The notes beneath the pieces are model-generated. The model made no database searches. It saw only the letters and a program-made list of their open reading frames with translations, and was not told the DNA's origin. Positions 1-5,046 of a stretch of 5,046 nt of DNA are shown piece after piece (position 1 is the first letter of the stretch; each line of letters opens with the position of its first letter). The position numbers and the translations under genes were made by a program. The stretch comes from an uncultured Coprococcus sp. Lineage in GTDB: Bacteria > Bacillota_A > Clostridia > Lachnospirales > Lachnospiraceae. The stretch covers positions 1 through 5,046 of the forward strand of contig CAAGAB010000239.1 in NCBI GenBank assembly GCA_900767685.1, read 5' to 3'.

Positions 1-156
1 CGGGCGGCTACGGAGCGCAGCCGAACACATACGGTCAGCCGGGCGGCTACGGAGTGCAGCCGAATACATACGGTCAGCCGGGCGGCTACGGAGCGCAGCC
101 GAACACATACGGTCAGCCGGGCGGCTACGGAGCGCAGCCGAATATATATGGACAGT
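1..156 (+). repeat. 39-bp in-frame tandem repeat, four copies
   Basis: Copies begin at 1, 40, 79 and 118, each starting CGGGCGGCTACGGAG. Copies 1 and 3 are identical. Copy 2 differs at two bases (GCG to GTG, giving Ala to Val; AAC to AAT, silent). Copy 4 drifts in its last third and runs into a degenerate fifth unit up to about 210. The unit length is a multiple of three, so gain or loss of copies keeps the frame. The array continues beyond the left edge, so the total copy number is unknown. Confidence 0.95.
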
Positions 157-221
157 TCGGGCATACGGATACATATGGTCAGACAGGAAATTATGGCTCA
201 CAGCCAGATAATAGAAGATAA
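1..221 (+). CDS. 3' end of an unidentified Gly/Tyr/Gln/Pro-repeat protein (partial)
   Basis: The frame with codons starting at position 3 is open from the window edge to TAA at 219-221 and gives 72 C-terminal residues; the start lies outside the window. The visible protein is four near-perfect copies of a 13-residue unit ([13 protein letters not shown]), followed by a degenerate copy (FGHTDTYGQ, then [10 protein letters not shown]) and the terminus NRR. It has no Cys or Trp and few charges, so it is expected to be disordered. No enzymatic motif, membrane segment or sorting signal is present in this part. Synonymous and conservative differences between copies, with the 13-codon periodicity kept, support real translation in this frame. 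Such tails are common on membrane or cytosolic proteins of Firmicutes with a folded domain at the other end, but that domain is not visible here, so no function is assigned. The stop is 30 nt before pyrC, so the gene may belong to the same transcript. Confidence 0.8.
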   Translation, partial: GGYGAQPNTYGQPGGYGVQPNTYGQPGGYGAQPNTYGQPGGYGAQPNIYGQFGHTDTYGQTGNYGSQPDNRR

Positions 222-251
222 TACTAAATATTGTGATGAGGTGAATAAAGA

Positions 252-1538
252 ATGATATTGATAAAAAACGGACGAGTTGTTGACCCTGTAACAGGCACAG
301 ATGGGATTATGGATGTGTTGGTTGACGGAAATACTATAGCAAAGACCGGAAAGGACTTGGATGTGGATTGTGATGAGGTGATTGATGCCACGGGACTTGT
401 GATCGCGCCGGGACTTGTGGATACACATGTGCATTTTCGTGATCCAGGATTCACATATAAAGAAGATATAAATACAGGAGCTGCGGCTGCAGCCAGGGGC
501 GGATTTACCATGGTTGTATGTATGGCGAATACAAAGCCGGCAGTGGATAATCTGGATACTCTGAAGTATATACAGGAGAAAGGCGCCAAGACTGGTATTC
601 ACGTTGTTCAGACTGCCACAGTGACAAAAGAGCTCGCAGGCAAGGAACTTGTGGACATGGATGGTCTTGCAGCGGCTGGTGCGGCAGGATTCACGGATGA
701 TGGAATCCCTATTATGGACGAGAAACTTTTGCTTGAAGCCATGGAAAAGGCCAGAGAGCTTGATCTTCCTATAAGCCTTCATGAAGAAGATCCACTGTTT
801 ATAGTACAGCCGGGGGTAAATCAGGGCAAAGTCTCAGAAAAGCTTGGGTATGGAGGCGCGTCGAGGACAGCCGAGGATATAATGGTTGCAAGGGATTGTG
901 TTCTGGCTCTCCACACCGGAGCCTCTGTGTGTATACAGCATATCAGTTCAGGAAATTCGGTGGATATAGTAAGGACGGCAAAGAAACTTGGTGCGGATGT
1001 TCATGCAGAGGCAACACCACATCATTTTACCCTTATAGAGGATGCTGTGTTGAAATACGGCACACTGGCAAGGATGAATCCACCACTCAGAACGGAGAAG
1101 GATAGAAGACAGATCATAGAAGGCATTCAGGATGGAACTATAGATATGATCGTTACGGATCATGCGCCACATAGCAGTGAGGAGAAGGCAAGAGCTCTGG
1201 ACAAAGCACCAAGTGGCATAACCGGTCTTGAGACATCGCTGGCATTAGGCATTTATTCTCTTGTACAGCCGGGCTATATATCACTTATGAAGCTTATGGA
1301 GCTTATGAGTAAGAATCCGGCAGAATTTTATCGCATGGAGCCAGGAAAGGTAGCTGAGGGTGCGCCGGCAGACCTGGTCATATTTGGCGAAAATGAGCAG
1401 TGGATAGTTGGCAATTTTGCATCAAAGGCGGAGAACAGCCCATTTGCAGGATGGACATTGCCGGGAAGGGTACACTATACAATGTGTGGCGGAAAAATAG
1501 TATTTGACGCTGATAAGTACGATAACGCGGTGAGATAG
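252..1538 (+). CDS. pyrC: Dihydroorotase (class I, zinc-dependent)
   Basis: This 428-residue enzyme cyclises N-carbamoyl-L-aspartate to L-dihydroorotate, the third step of de novo pyrimidine synthesis, in the cytosol. It is an amidohydrolase-superfamily TIM barrel. The metal-binding HVHFRDPG motif places H59 and H61 on the metal and R63 on the substrate. D150 (in GFTDDG), H177 (SLHEED), H230 (CIQHIS) and D303 (VTDHAPH) match the remaining metal and catalytic residues of class I dihydroorotases. N93 (MANTKP) and the RMNPPLR motif near 274-280 fit the substrate-binding segments. The C-terminal part (about 365-420, including GAPADLVIF) is the small beta domain typical of the superfamily. Length is normal for the class and nothing appears broken. 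The ATG at 252 is preceded by GAGGTG at 238-243 with 8 nt spacing. The next gene starts 5 nt after the stop, so the two are probably translationally coupled. No PyrR attenuator or other pyrimidine control element fits in the 30 nt upstream, and no other pyr gene lies in the window. Confidence 0.97.
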   Translation: MILIKNGRVVDPVTGTDGIMDVLVDGNTIAKTGKDLDVDCDEVIDATGLVIAPGLVDTHVHFRDPGFTYKEDINTGAAAAARGGFTMVVCMANTKPAVDNLDTLKYIQEKGAKTGIHVVQTATVTKELAGKELVDMDGLAAAGAAGFTDDGIPIMDEKLLLEAMEKARELDLPISLHEEDPLFIVQPGVNQGKVSEKLGYGGASRTAEDIMVARDCVLALHTGASVCIQHISSGNSVDIVRTAKKLGADVHAEATPHHFTLIEDAVLKYGTLARMNPPLRTEKDRRQIIEGIQDGTIDMIVTDHAPHSSEEKARALDKAPSGITGLETSLALGIYSLVQPGYISLMKLMELMSKNPAEFYRMEPGKVAEGAPADLVIFGENEQWIVGNFASKAENSPFAGWTLPGRVHYTMCGGKIVFDADKYDNAVR

Positions 1539-1543
1539 ATTAC

Positions 1544-1822
1544 ATGGAGAAAATCAGAAGACATTATGTGTTTAAAGGTCGTGTTCAGGGCGTGGGATTC
1601 AGATACAAGGCGGAGTACGCTGCTTCCAGATTCGGTGTCACAGGATGGGTTCGCAACATGTATGACGGATCGGTTGAGATGGAGGCCGAAGGAATCCCAG
1701 AGGCACTTGATAAGGTTGTGTCGGTTCTTAGACAGGACAGGTATATTTTTATCGAGGATATGGATGTGAAGAATATTCCTTTGGAAGATGACAGGGGATT
1801 CCATGTTAGGTCTGGCTGGTGA
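1544..1822 (+). CDS. acyP: Acylphosphatase
   Basis: This 92-residue protein has the usual size of the small ferredoxin-like alpha/beta acylphosphatase family, which hydrolyses carboxyl-phosphate anhydrides such as acetyl phosphate, carbamoyl phosphate and 1,3-bisphosphoglycerate in the cytosol. The signature GRVQGVGFRY (residues 12-21) supplies the phosphate-binding loop and catalytic R20. GWVRNMYDGSVE (34-45) supplies catalytic N38, which positions the attacking water. Both catalytic residues are present, so the enzyme should be active. The ATG at 1544 follows GGTGAG at 1529-1534, inside the last codons of pyrC, with 9 nt spacing. The 5-nt gap to pyrC indicates co-transcription and probably coupling. 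One possible reason for the pairing is disposal of carbamoyl phosphate, which feeds the pathway of PyrC; this is inference, since acylphosphatase genes are often found in unrelated contexts. Confidence 0.95.
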   Translation: MEKIRRHYVFKGRVQGVGFRYKAEYAASRFGVTGWVRNMYDGSVEMEAEGIPEALDKVVSVLRQDRYIFIEDMDVKNIPLEDDRGFHVRSGW

Positions 1823-1849
1823 AAAGGTACTGCAAAGGTCGCAGAGAAA

Positions 1850-1855
1850 GAGAGG
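1850..1855 (+). promoter_or_regulatory. Ribosome binding site deciding the start of the CobW-type gene
   Basis: GAGAGG at 1850-1855 lies 8 nt before GTG at 1864. The alternative GTG at 1819, which overlaps the acylphosphatase stop as GTGA, has only a weak TTAGG (1806-1810) upstream. The later start gives a protein beginning MVKIDLITGFLG, which fits the short N-terminus before the P-loop in CobW-like proteins. The 15 extra residues from 1819 are basic and resemble nothing in the family. Confidence 0.6.
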
Positions 1856-1863
1856 CATACACT

Positions 1864-2799
1864 GTGGTAAAGATAGATTTGATAACCGGATTCCTGGGAT
1901 CAGGCAAGACTACATTTATCAGAAAATATGTGAAATATTTGGTTGATAAGGGATACAACGTTGGAATATTGGAGAACGATTATGGTGCAGTGAATGTGGA
2001 TATGATGCTGCTGCAGGATTTGATGGGTCCTAATTGTCATGCCGAGATGGTGGCAGGAGGCTGTGGAGAGGATTGCCATAAGAGAAGATTCAAGACAAAA
2101 CTCATAGCAATGGGGATGAGCGGATATGACAGGGTTATTGTGGAACCTTCTGGAATATTTGATGTAGATGAATTCTTTGATACTCTTCACGAGGAACCGC
2201 TTGACAGGTGGTATGAGGTTGGAAGCATTATTGCAATAGTCGATGCAAAGCTTGATACAGATATGTCCAGACAGTCAAGGTATGTTCTTGCATCTGAAAT
2301 CGCCAACTGCGGAGCTTTGGTCATGAGTAAGACGAGCGGAGTTTCGGAAGATGAAATATCGCATACAAAGGAATTTGTGAATAAAACTCTGGAGGAATTT
2401 CAGTGCAGACGCCGGTTTGACGGAGATGTGATCACAAAGGATTGGGAATTGTTTGGCAGTGAAGACTATGAGAGATTTATGTCAGTCGGATATAAGCTCA
2501 ATGATTTTACAAAACTTTGGTTCAAACAAAGCGATGTCTATAGTTCTGTATATATAATGAACAGGAATTTTACCAGAGAACAACTTGTCGATATAGTGAA
2601 TCGGGTATTTTCGGATAAAGAATGCGGAGATGTGTTCAGGATAAAGGGATTTTTTAGCGTAGAACAGGACAGCTGGCTAGAGCTTAATGCCACAGTCCAT
2701 AAGACAGAGATAAAACCCATTGATAAAGGGCAGGAAATAATCATAATTATCGGCTCTGATCTTATGGAAGATAAAATAAAACAATACTTTGAAGAATAG
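1864..2799 (+). CDS. CobW/COG0523-family P-loop NTPase (G3E), atypical motifs
   Basis: From GTG 1864 this is 311 residues (326 if GTG 1819 is used). Residue numbers here follow the 1864 start. The Walker A loop GFLGSGKTT is at 9-17. The switch and Walker-B-like segment RVIVEPSGIFD (about 90-100) matches the E-x-S/T-G motif of G3E GTPases. The C-terminal part DVFRIKGFF (256-264) through IIIIGSDLMEDKI matches the CobW C-terminal domain. Family members use GTP hydrolysis to deliver zinc, cobalt or other metals to target proteins. Two diagnostic motifs are unusual. The expected GCxCC metal site reads GGCGEDCH (C67, C71, H72), with another CH pair at 58-59. The NKxD guanine-specificity motif reads SKTS at 155-158. 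No His-rich loop is present. The reading frame is intact, so it looks like a divergent functional subfamily rather than a pseudogene. The adjacent zinc enzyme PyrC is a candidate client by context only. Metal and nucleotide are not predictable from sequence. Confidence 0.87.
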   Translation: MVKIDLITGFLGSGKTTFIRKYVKYLVDKGYNVGILENDYGAVNVDMMLLQDLMGPNCHAEMVAGGCGEDCHKRRFKTKLIAMGMSGYDRVIVEPSGIFDVDEFFDTLHEEPLDRWYEVGSIIAIVDAKLDTDMSRQSRYVLASEIANCGALVMSKTSGVSEDEISHTKEFVNKTLEEFQCRRRFDGDVITKDWELFGSEDYERFMSVGYKLNDFTKLWFKQSDVYSSVYIMNRNFTREQLVDIVNRVFSDKECGDVFRIKGFFSVEQDSWLELNATVHKTEIKPIDKGQEIIIIIGSDLMEDKIKQYFEE

Positions 2800-2822
2800 A
2801 TAGATATGCCGGGAGTTTATTC

Positions 2823-4682
2823 ATGAGGGATGACGGAAAAGATAATAAAAAAGACAGAAAAAGGCCTAAATTGAATAAAGAACAGAAGTTGAAAAAACAA
2901 GTCGAGGAGCTGCAGGAACAGGCACAGATCGATCTGGAGGGATACGTTACATGTAGATCAGCACTTAGGGCGGTAAGGCAGGAGCTGGTGGATGAAGAAA
3001 AGAAATTGGAACGTGTAAAGGCAGATTATCATGAGATGAAAGAACGGCACGCTCCGTTAAAGTATCTTAGTGCAGAATACAGGAGAGTTCGCAGGATAAA
3101 AAGACATGTTCGCGACCTCACAAAGGCAAAGAAAAAACTGCACCGGGATATGAAGGAACATCGCGATGGAGTCAGGAGAAAGACAGTCACCAATATATTT
3201 GCCCTTGTGTCATTTGCAGCCATGATCATGATGATACTATGGAGACTCAGACAGTTGTCATATGGAGTGTATTATCAGGCAATGTATGCTGCCGGGCAGC
3301 CATTGGAAGCTATCATGGTCGCCGTGTGCAGACAGCTTTTGAGAGTGGCGTGTATCGGGTATGGATTGTGCGTTATATGGCAGTCGATACAGGTATGGTT
3401 TATGAAGAAAAAGGGCTGGCTTGGCATATTGAGGCTATCTGTTAAGAAAAAGGCATACTGGTTAATGTTTGTCGGCATACCACTGCAGCTCCTAAGTTAC
3501 GGGGATGTGCTGACAAATGCGTTGATGCTGGTCACAATTATATGCCATATGGGAATGGCGATCCTACTGTCAACGAAGGAGATACCTAGACGGCTGATAA
3601 AGACATTTGCGGTTTTATATTTCGGATCTATAGGAGTAATTGCCTTATATAGCGTTGCGTTTTGCAGAAATTATGAGTTGCCAGGTGTTTCGGATAGCAC
3701 GAGTACACATGCTGTAAGCAATGGTTCTTTCCTGGCACAGATGTGGGAGATGTCGACAGAGTCAGAATTCTACAATATGGGTATGTACAATACAGATATG
3801 ACGAGGTCATATGATATGATGACTATTCCGGGACTTGACTATGCGATGACTCTCAATTGCGAGACAAAAGAGCCGGATAGCTGCACTTCCATGACACCGC
3901 AGGGGATCGCTGTCACTGATAAATATACATTTATAAGTGCATATTGCAGGACCAAGGCGCATAGATCAGTTATATTCATGCTTGATTCAAAGACTGGAGC
4001 ATATCTCAAGACGATCGTTCTTAAGGATACAACTCATGCTGGCGGGCTGGCCTATGATGATAAGAATGATGTTTTGTGGTTCTCTTCATATTTGTCAGTG
4101 GAAGAGGAGAATGCCAGAACGAAATATGCATCTATATCTTGTCTGACGCTTCAGTCTATGGTTGCGTATAATTTCGATAGCCAGAATACAGCTATAGCGT
4201 ATAGAAATACTTGTCCTGTCATGTTCCCTGCTACATCATTTATAACGTATTATGATGGGCACATATATGCGGGATATTGGAAAAAGGAGAAAAATGGCTA
4301 TAGTATGGCTGCCAGTTACAAGATAGTGAATGGGGGAACGGCAATTGCCGATGATCCGGATGAGGCGTTTTACATCCCCGGAAGAGTTCAGGGGCTTCAA
4401 GTTTACAGAAATGAGATCATATTTTCGATATCATACGGTATAGATGAATCTAAAGTAGAGGTGTATGACATCAAATCAGGGAAAATATCCGGGTCAAACT
4501 ATAGCAGCGAAACGCCGAGGCAGGAACTTAAGCTTCCACAGAAATTGGAACAGATATATTCATATAATGGCAGATTGTATTGTTTATTTGAGTCAGGAAG
4601 CTTTGCATACAGGCTGACAGCCCCTGTGTGTATGGATAGAGTTGTGAGCCTTGACGAGTCTGCTCTAGTGCAGAGAAGGTAA
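2823..4682 (+). CDS. Membrane protein: cytoplasmic coiled coil, about five TM helices, extracytoplasmic beta-propeller-like domain
   Basis: This 619-residue protein is not recognised as a named family. Residues 1-120 are very rich in Lys, Arg and Glu (KLNKEQKLKKQVEELQEQ and onward), with heptad-like spacing, and are probably a cytoplasmic coiled coil. Hydrophobic segments follow at about 122-140, 163-189, 211-226, 229-250 and 260-281. The loops at 193-210 (KKK twice) and 251-260 are basic and so cytoplasmic, which puts the C-terminal 340 residues outside. That part has repeated blade-like stretches at about 359-400 (GIAVTDKYTFISAY, then MLDSKTGAYLKTIVL), 405-450 (HAGGLAYDDKNDVLWFSS), 469-505, 520-555 (GLQVYRNEIIFSISYG, then VYDIKSGKI) and 570-600. 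This pattern is typical of YncE/SMP-30-like beta-propellers, probably ligand-binding or scaffolding. No catalytic motif, lipobox or sorting signal is seen. The ATG follows GGGAG (2811-2815) by 7 nt and lies 23 nt after the CobW-type gene, so it is probably in the same operon. Role unknown; an envelope sensor or assembly protein is a guess. Confidence 0.85.
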   Translation: MRDDGKDNKKDRKRPKLNKEQKLKKQVEELQEQAQIDLEGYVTCRSALRAVRQELVDEEKKLERVKADYHEMKERHAPLKYLSAEYRRVRRIKRHVRDLTKAKKKLHRDMKEHRDGVRRKTVTNIFALVSFAAMIMMILWRLRQLSYGVYYQAMYAAGQPLEAIMVAVCRQLLRVACIGYGLCVIWQSIQVWFMKKKGWLGILRLSVKKKAYWLMFVGIPLQLLSYGDVLTNALMLVTIICHMGMAILLSTKEIPRRLIKTFAVLYFGSIGVIALYSVAFCRNYELPGVSDSTSTHAVSNGSFLAQMWEMSTESEFYNMGMYNTDMTRSYDMMTIPGLDYAMTLNCETKEPDSCTSMTPQGIAVTDKYTFISAYCRTKAHRSVIFMLDSKTGAYLKTIVLKDTTHAGGLAYDDKNDVLWFSSYLSVEEENARTKYASISCLTLQSMVAYNFDSQNTAIAYRNTCPVMFPATSFITYYDGHIYAGYWKKEKNGYSMAASYKIVNGGTAIADDPDEAFYIPGRVQGLQVYRNEIIFSISYGIDESKVEVYDIKSGKISGSNYSSETPRQELKLPQKLEQIYSYNGRLYCLFESGSFAYRLTAPVCMDRVVSLDESALVQRR

Positions 4683-4699
4683 CAGATATGTGTGATAAA

Positions 4700-4719
4700 A
4701 TGTACAATTTATTGTATAT
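4700..4719. promoter_or_regulatory. AT-rich palindrome, possible operator
   Basis: In the 72-nt gap between the membrane protein and the downstream repeat protein, TACAAT-TT-ATTGTA (4703-4716) is a perfect 6-bp-arm dyad. It extends to 4700-4719 with one mismatched arm pair. The arms are AT-rich with no following T-run, so it is not an intrinsic terminator. TACAAT also resembles a -10 hexamer, but no good -35 lies 16-18 nt upstream. A regulator site or a chance AT-rich dyad are both possible. Confidence 0.25.
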
Positions 4720-4754
4720 GGATTTGGAAATTTACAAGGAGTGGAGGATATTTT

Positions 4755-5046
4755 ATGGGAGAAGAATTAAATAAGGATGGAGAACATTCATCTGAGGCAA
4801 CAGCAGATAATATGGGTAATGCGAATACGGGATCGGCATCACCGGGAAATACGAGCGGAATGGGACCGGGCACGCCACCACCGCCGGGGTATACGAATGG
4901 AATGGGACCAGGCACGCCACCACCACCGGGGTATACGAATGGAATGGGACCGGGCACGCCACCACCGCCGGGGTATACGAATGGAATGGGACCGGGCACG
5001 CCACCACCGCCGGGGTATACGAATGGAATGGGACCGGGCACGCCAC
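4755..5046 (+). CDS. 5' end of an unidentified Pro/Gly-rich repeat protein (partial)
   Basis: The ATG at 4755 follows GGAGG (4743-4747) by 7 nt, inside a longer AAGGAGTGGAGG, so initiation should be strong. The frame is open to the window end (97 residues). Residues 1-34 are a polar, acidic, Asn/Ser/Thr-rich leader (MGEELNKDGEHSSEATADN and onward) with no signal peptide. From residue 35 the protein is a tandem 14-residue unit, GMGPGTPPPPGYTN, visible as four full copies and a partial fifth. It should be disordered or polyproline-like. Firmicute proteins with Pro/Gly/Tyr-rich cytosolic N-termini often continue into small membrane domains (TM2, RDD, DUF4190-like), but that part is outside the window. 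No function is assigned. A 72-nt gap separates it from the membrane protein upstream, and no terminator is visible between them. Confidence 0.82.
   Translation, partial: MGEELNKDGEHSSEATADNMGNANTGSASPGNTSGMGPGTPPPPGYTNGMGPGTPPPPGYTNGMGPGTPPPPGYTNGMGPGTPPPPGYTNGMGPGTP
4857..5046 (+). repeat. 42-bp in-frame tandem repeat, four full copies plus a partial one
   Basis: Copies start at 4857, 4899, 4941, 4983 and 5025 (the last cut by the window edge), each beginning GGAATGGGACC. Copies 1, 3 and 4 are identical at the base level. Copy 2 carries two changes, both silent CCG to CCA. A degenerate half-unit precedes the array at 4842-4856 (PGNTS against PGYTN). The near identity suggests recent expansion, and the 42-bp length keeps the frame whatever the copy number. 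The array runs off the right edge. Confidence 0.96.

Noticed and set aside
1..156. 39-bp repeats as a CRISPR array or iteron origin
   Set aside because: The copies are directly abutting with no unique spacers, keep a translation frame and end in a coding stop, so they are a protein repeat.
206..251. Promoter directly upstream of pyrC, based on GATAAT at 217-222
   Set aside because: No -35-like hexamer lies at a proper distance, and the sequence there is the coding end of the previous gene. The 30-nt gap also holds no attenuator or Zur-like palindrome.
198..782. 194-residue minus-strand open frame overlapping pyrC
   Set aside because: It lies antisense to the well-supported pyrC, is rich in Cys, His and Ile as expected from a shadow frame, and matches no known protein pattern.
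1475..1858. 127-residue minus-strand open frame over acyP
   Set aside because: It is antisense to an acylphosphatase with intact catalytic residues and shows no domain of its own.
1819..1863. N-terminal extension of the CobW-type protein from GTG 1819
   Set aside because: Ribosome binding site support is weaker than for GTG 1864, and the extra 15 residues are basic and precede the usual family N-terminus. The GTGA overlap with the acylphosphatase stop keeps it possible, so it is noted as the alternative.
4651..4708. TTGACG (4651-4656) as -35 paired with TACAAT (4703-4708) as -10
   Set aside because: The spacer is 46 nt, far outside the 16-18 nt range, and the -35-like hexamer lies inside coding sequence.
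4709..5046. Two long minus-strand open frames across the 42-bp array, encoding Pro/Gly/Val/Tyr repeats
   Set aside because: They are antisense images of the tandem repeat: a 42-bp period with no stop in one copy stays open in every copy. The plus-strand frame has a strong ribosome binding site, a non-repeat leader and only silent changes between copies.

Overview
The window is compact, single-strand (+) coding DNA with no RNA gene, insertion sequence or CRISPR array. Codon use favours ATA (Ile), AGA/AGG (Arg) and GGA (Gly), Shine-Dalgarno sites are purine-rich, and GC is moderate. Together these suggest a gut Clostridia relative, most likely Lachnospiraceae (Coprococcus/Butyrivibrio/Roseburia-like). 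That placement is inferred from composition and protein style, not from a marker gene.

Layout. Positions 1-221 are the 3' end of an unidentified gene whose C-terminus is a 13-residue Gly/Tyr/Gln/Pro/Asn tandem repeat. After 30 nt comes pyrC (252-1538, class I dihydroorotase). Five nt further is an acylphosphatase gene (1544-1822), then a CobW/COG0523-type G3E P-loop NTPase (best start 1864, end 2799). Next, 23 nt on, is a 619-residue membrane protein (2823-4682) with a cytoplasmic coiled coil, about five membrane helices and an extracytoplasmic beta-propeller-like domain. A 72-nt gap with a small AT-rich palindrome follows. The window ends inside the 5' part of another repeat protein (4755 onward) built of a 14-residue Pro/Gly-rich unit.

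How they may work together. No intrinsic terminator is visible between genes and the spacings are short, so pyrC, acylphosphatase, the CobW-type gene and probably the membrane protein look co-transcribed. PyrC is a zinc enzyme of pyrimidine synthesis. Acylphosphatases can hydrolyse carbamoyl phosphate, an earlier intermediate of that pathway. COG0523 proteins are metal chaperones or insertases often found near zinc enzymes, including PyrC paralogues. A metabolic and metal-supply link is therefore plausible, but it is inference. The CobW-type protein departs from the family at two diagnostic motifs: a C-x3-C-H in place of CxCC, and SKTS in place of NKxD.

The least explained part is the membrane protein together with the repeat proteins at each end. 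The two repeat arrays differ in unit length (39 and 42 nt) and sequence but share a Gly/Pro/Tyr/Asn-rich, disorder-prone character.
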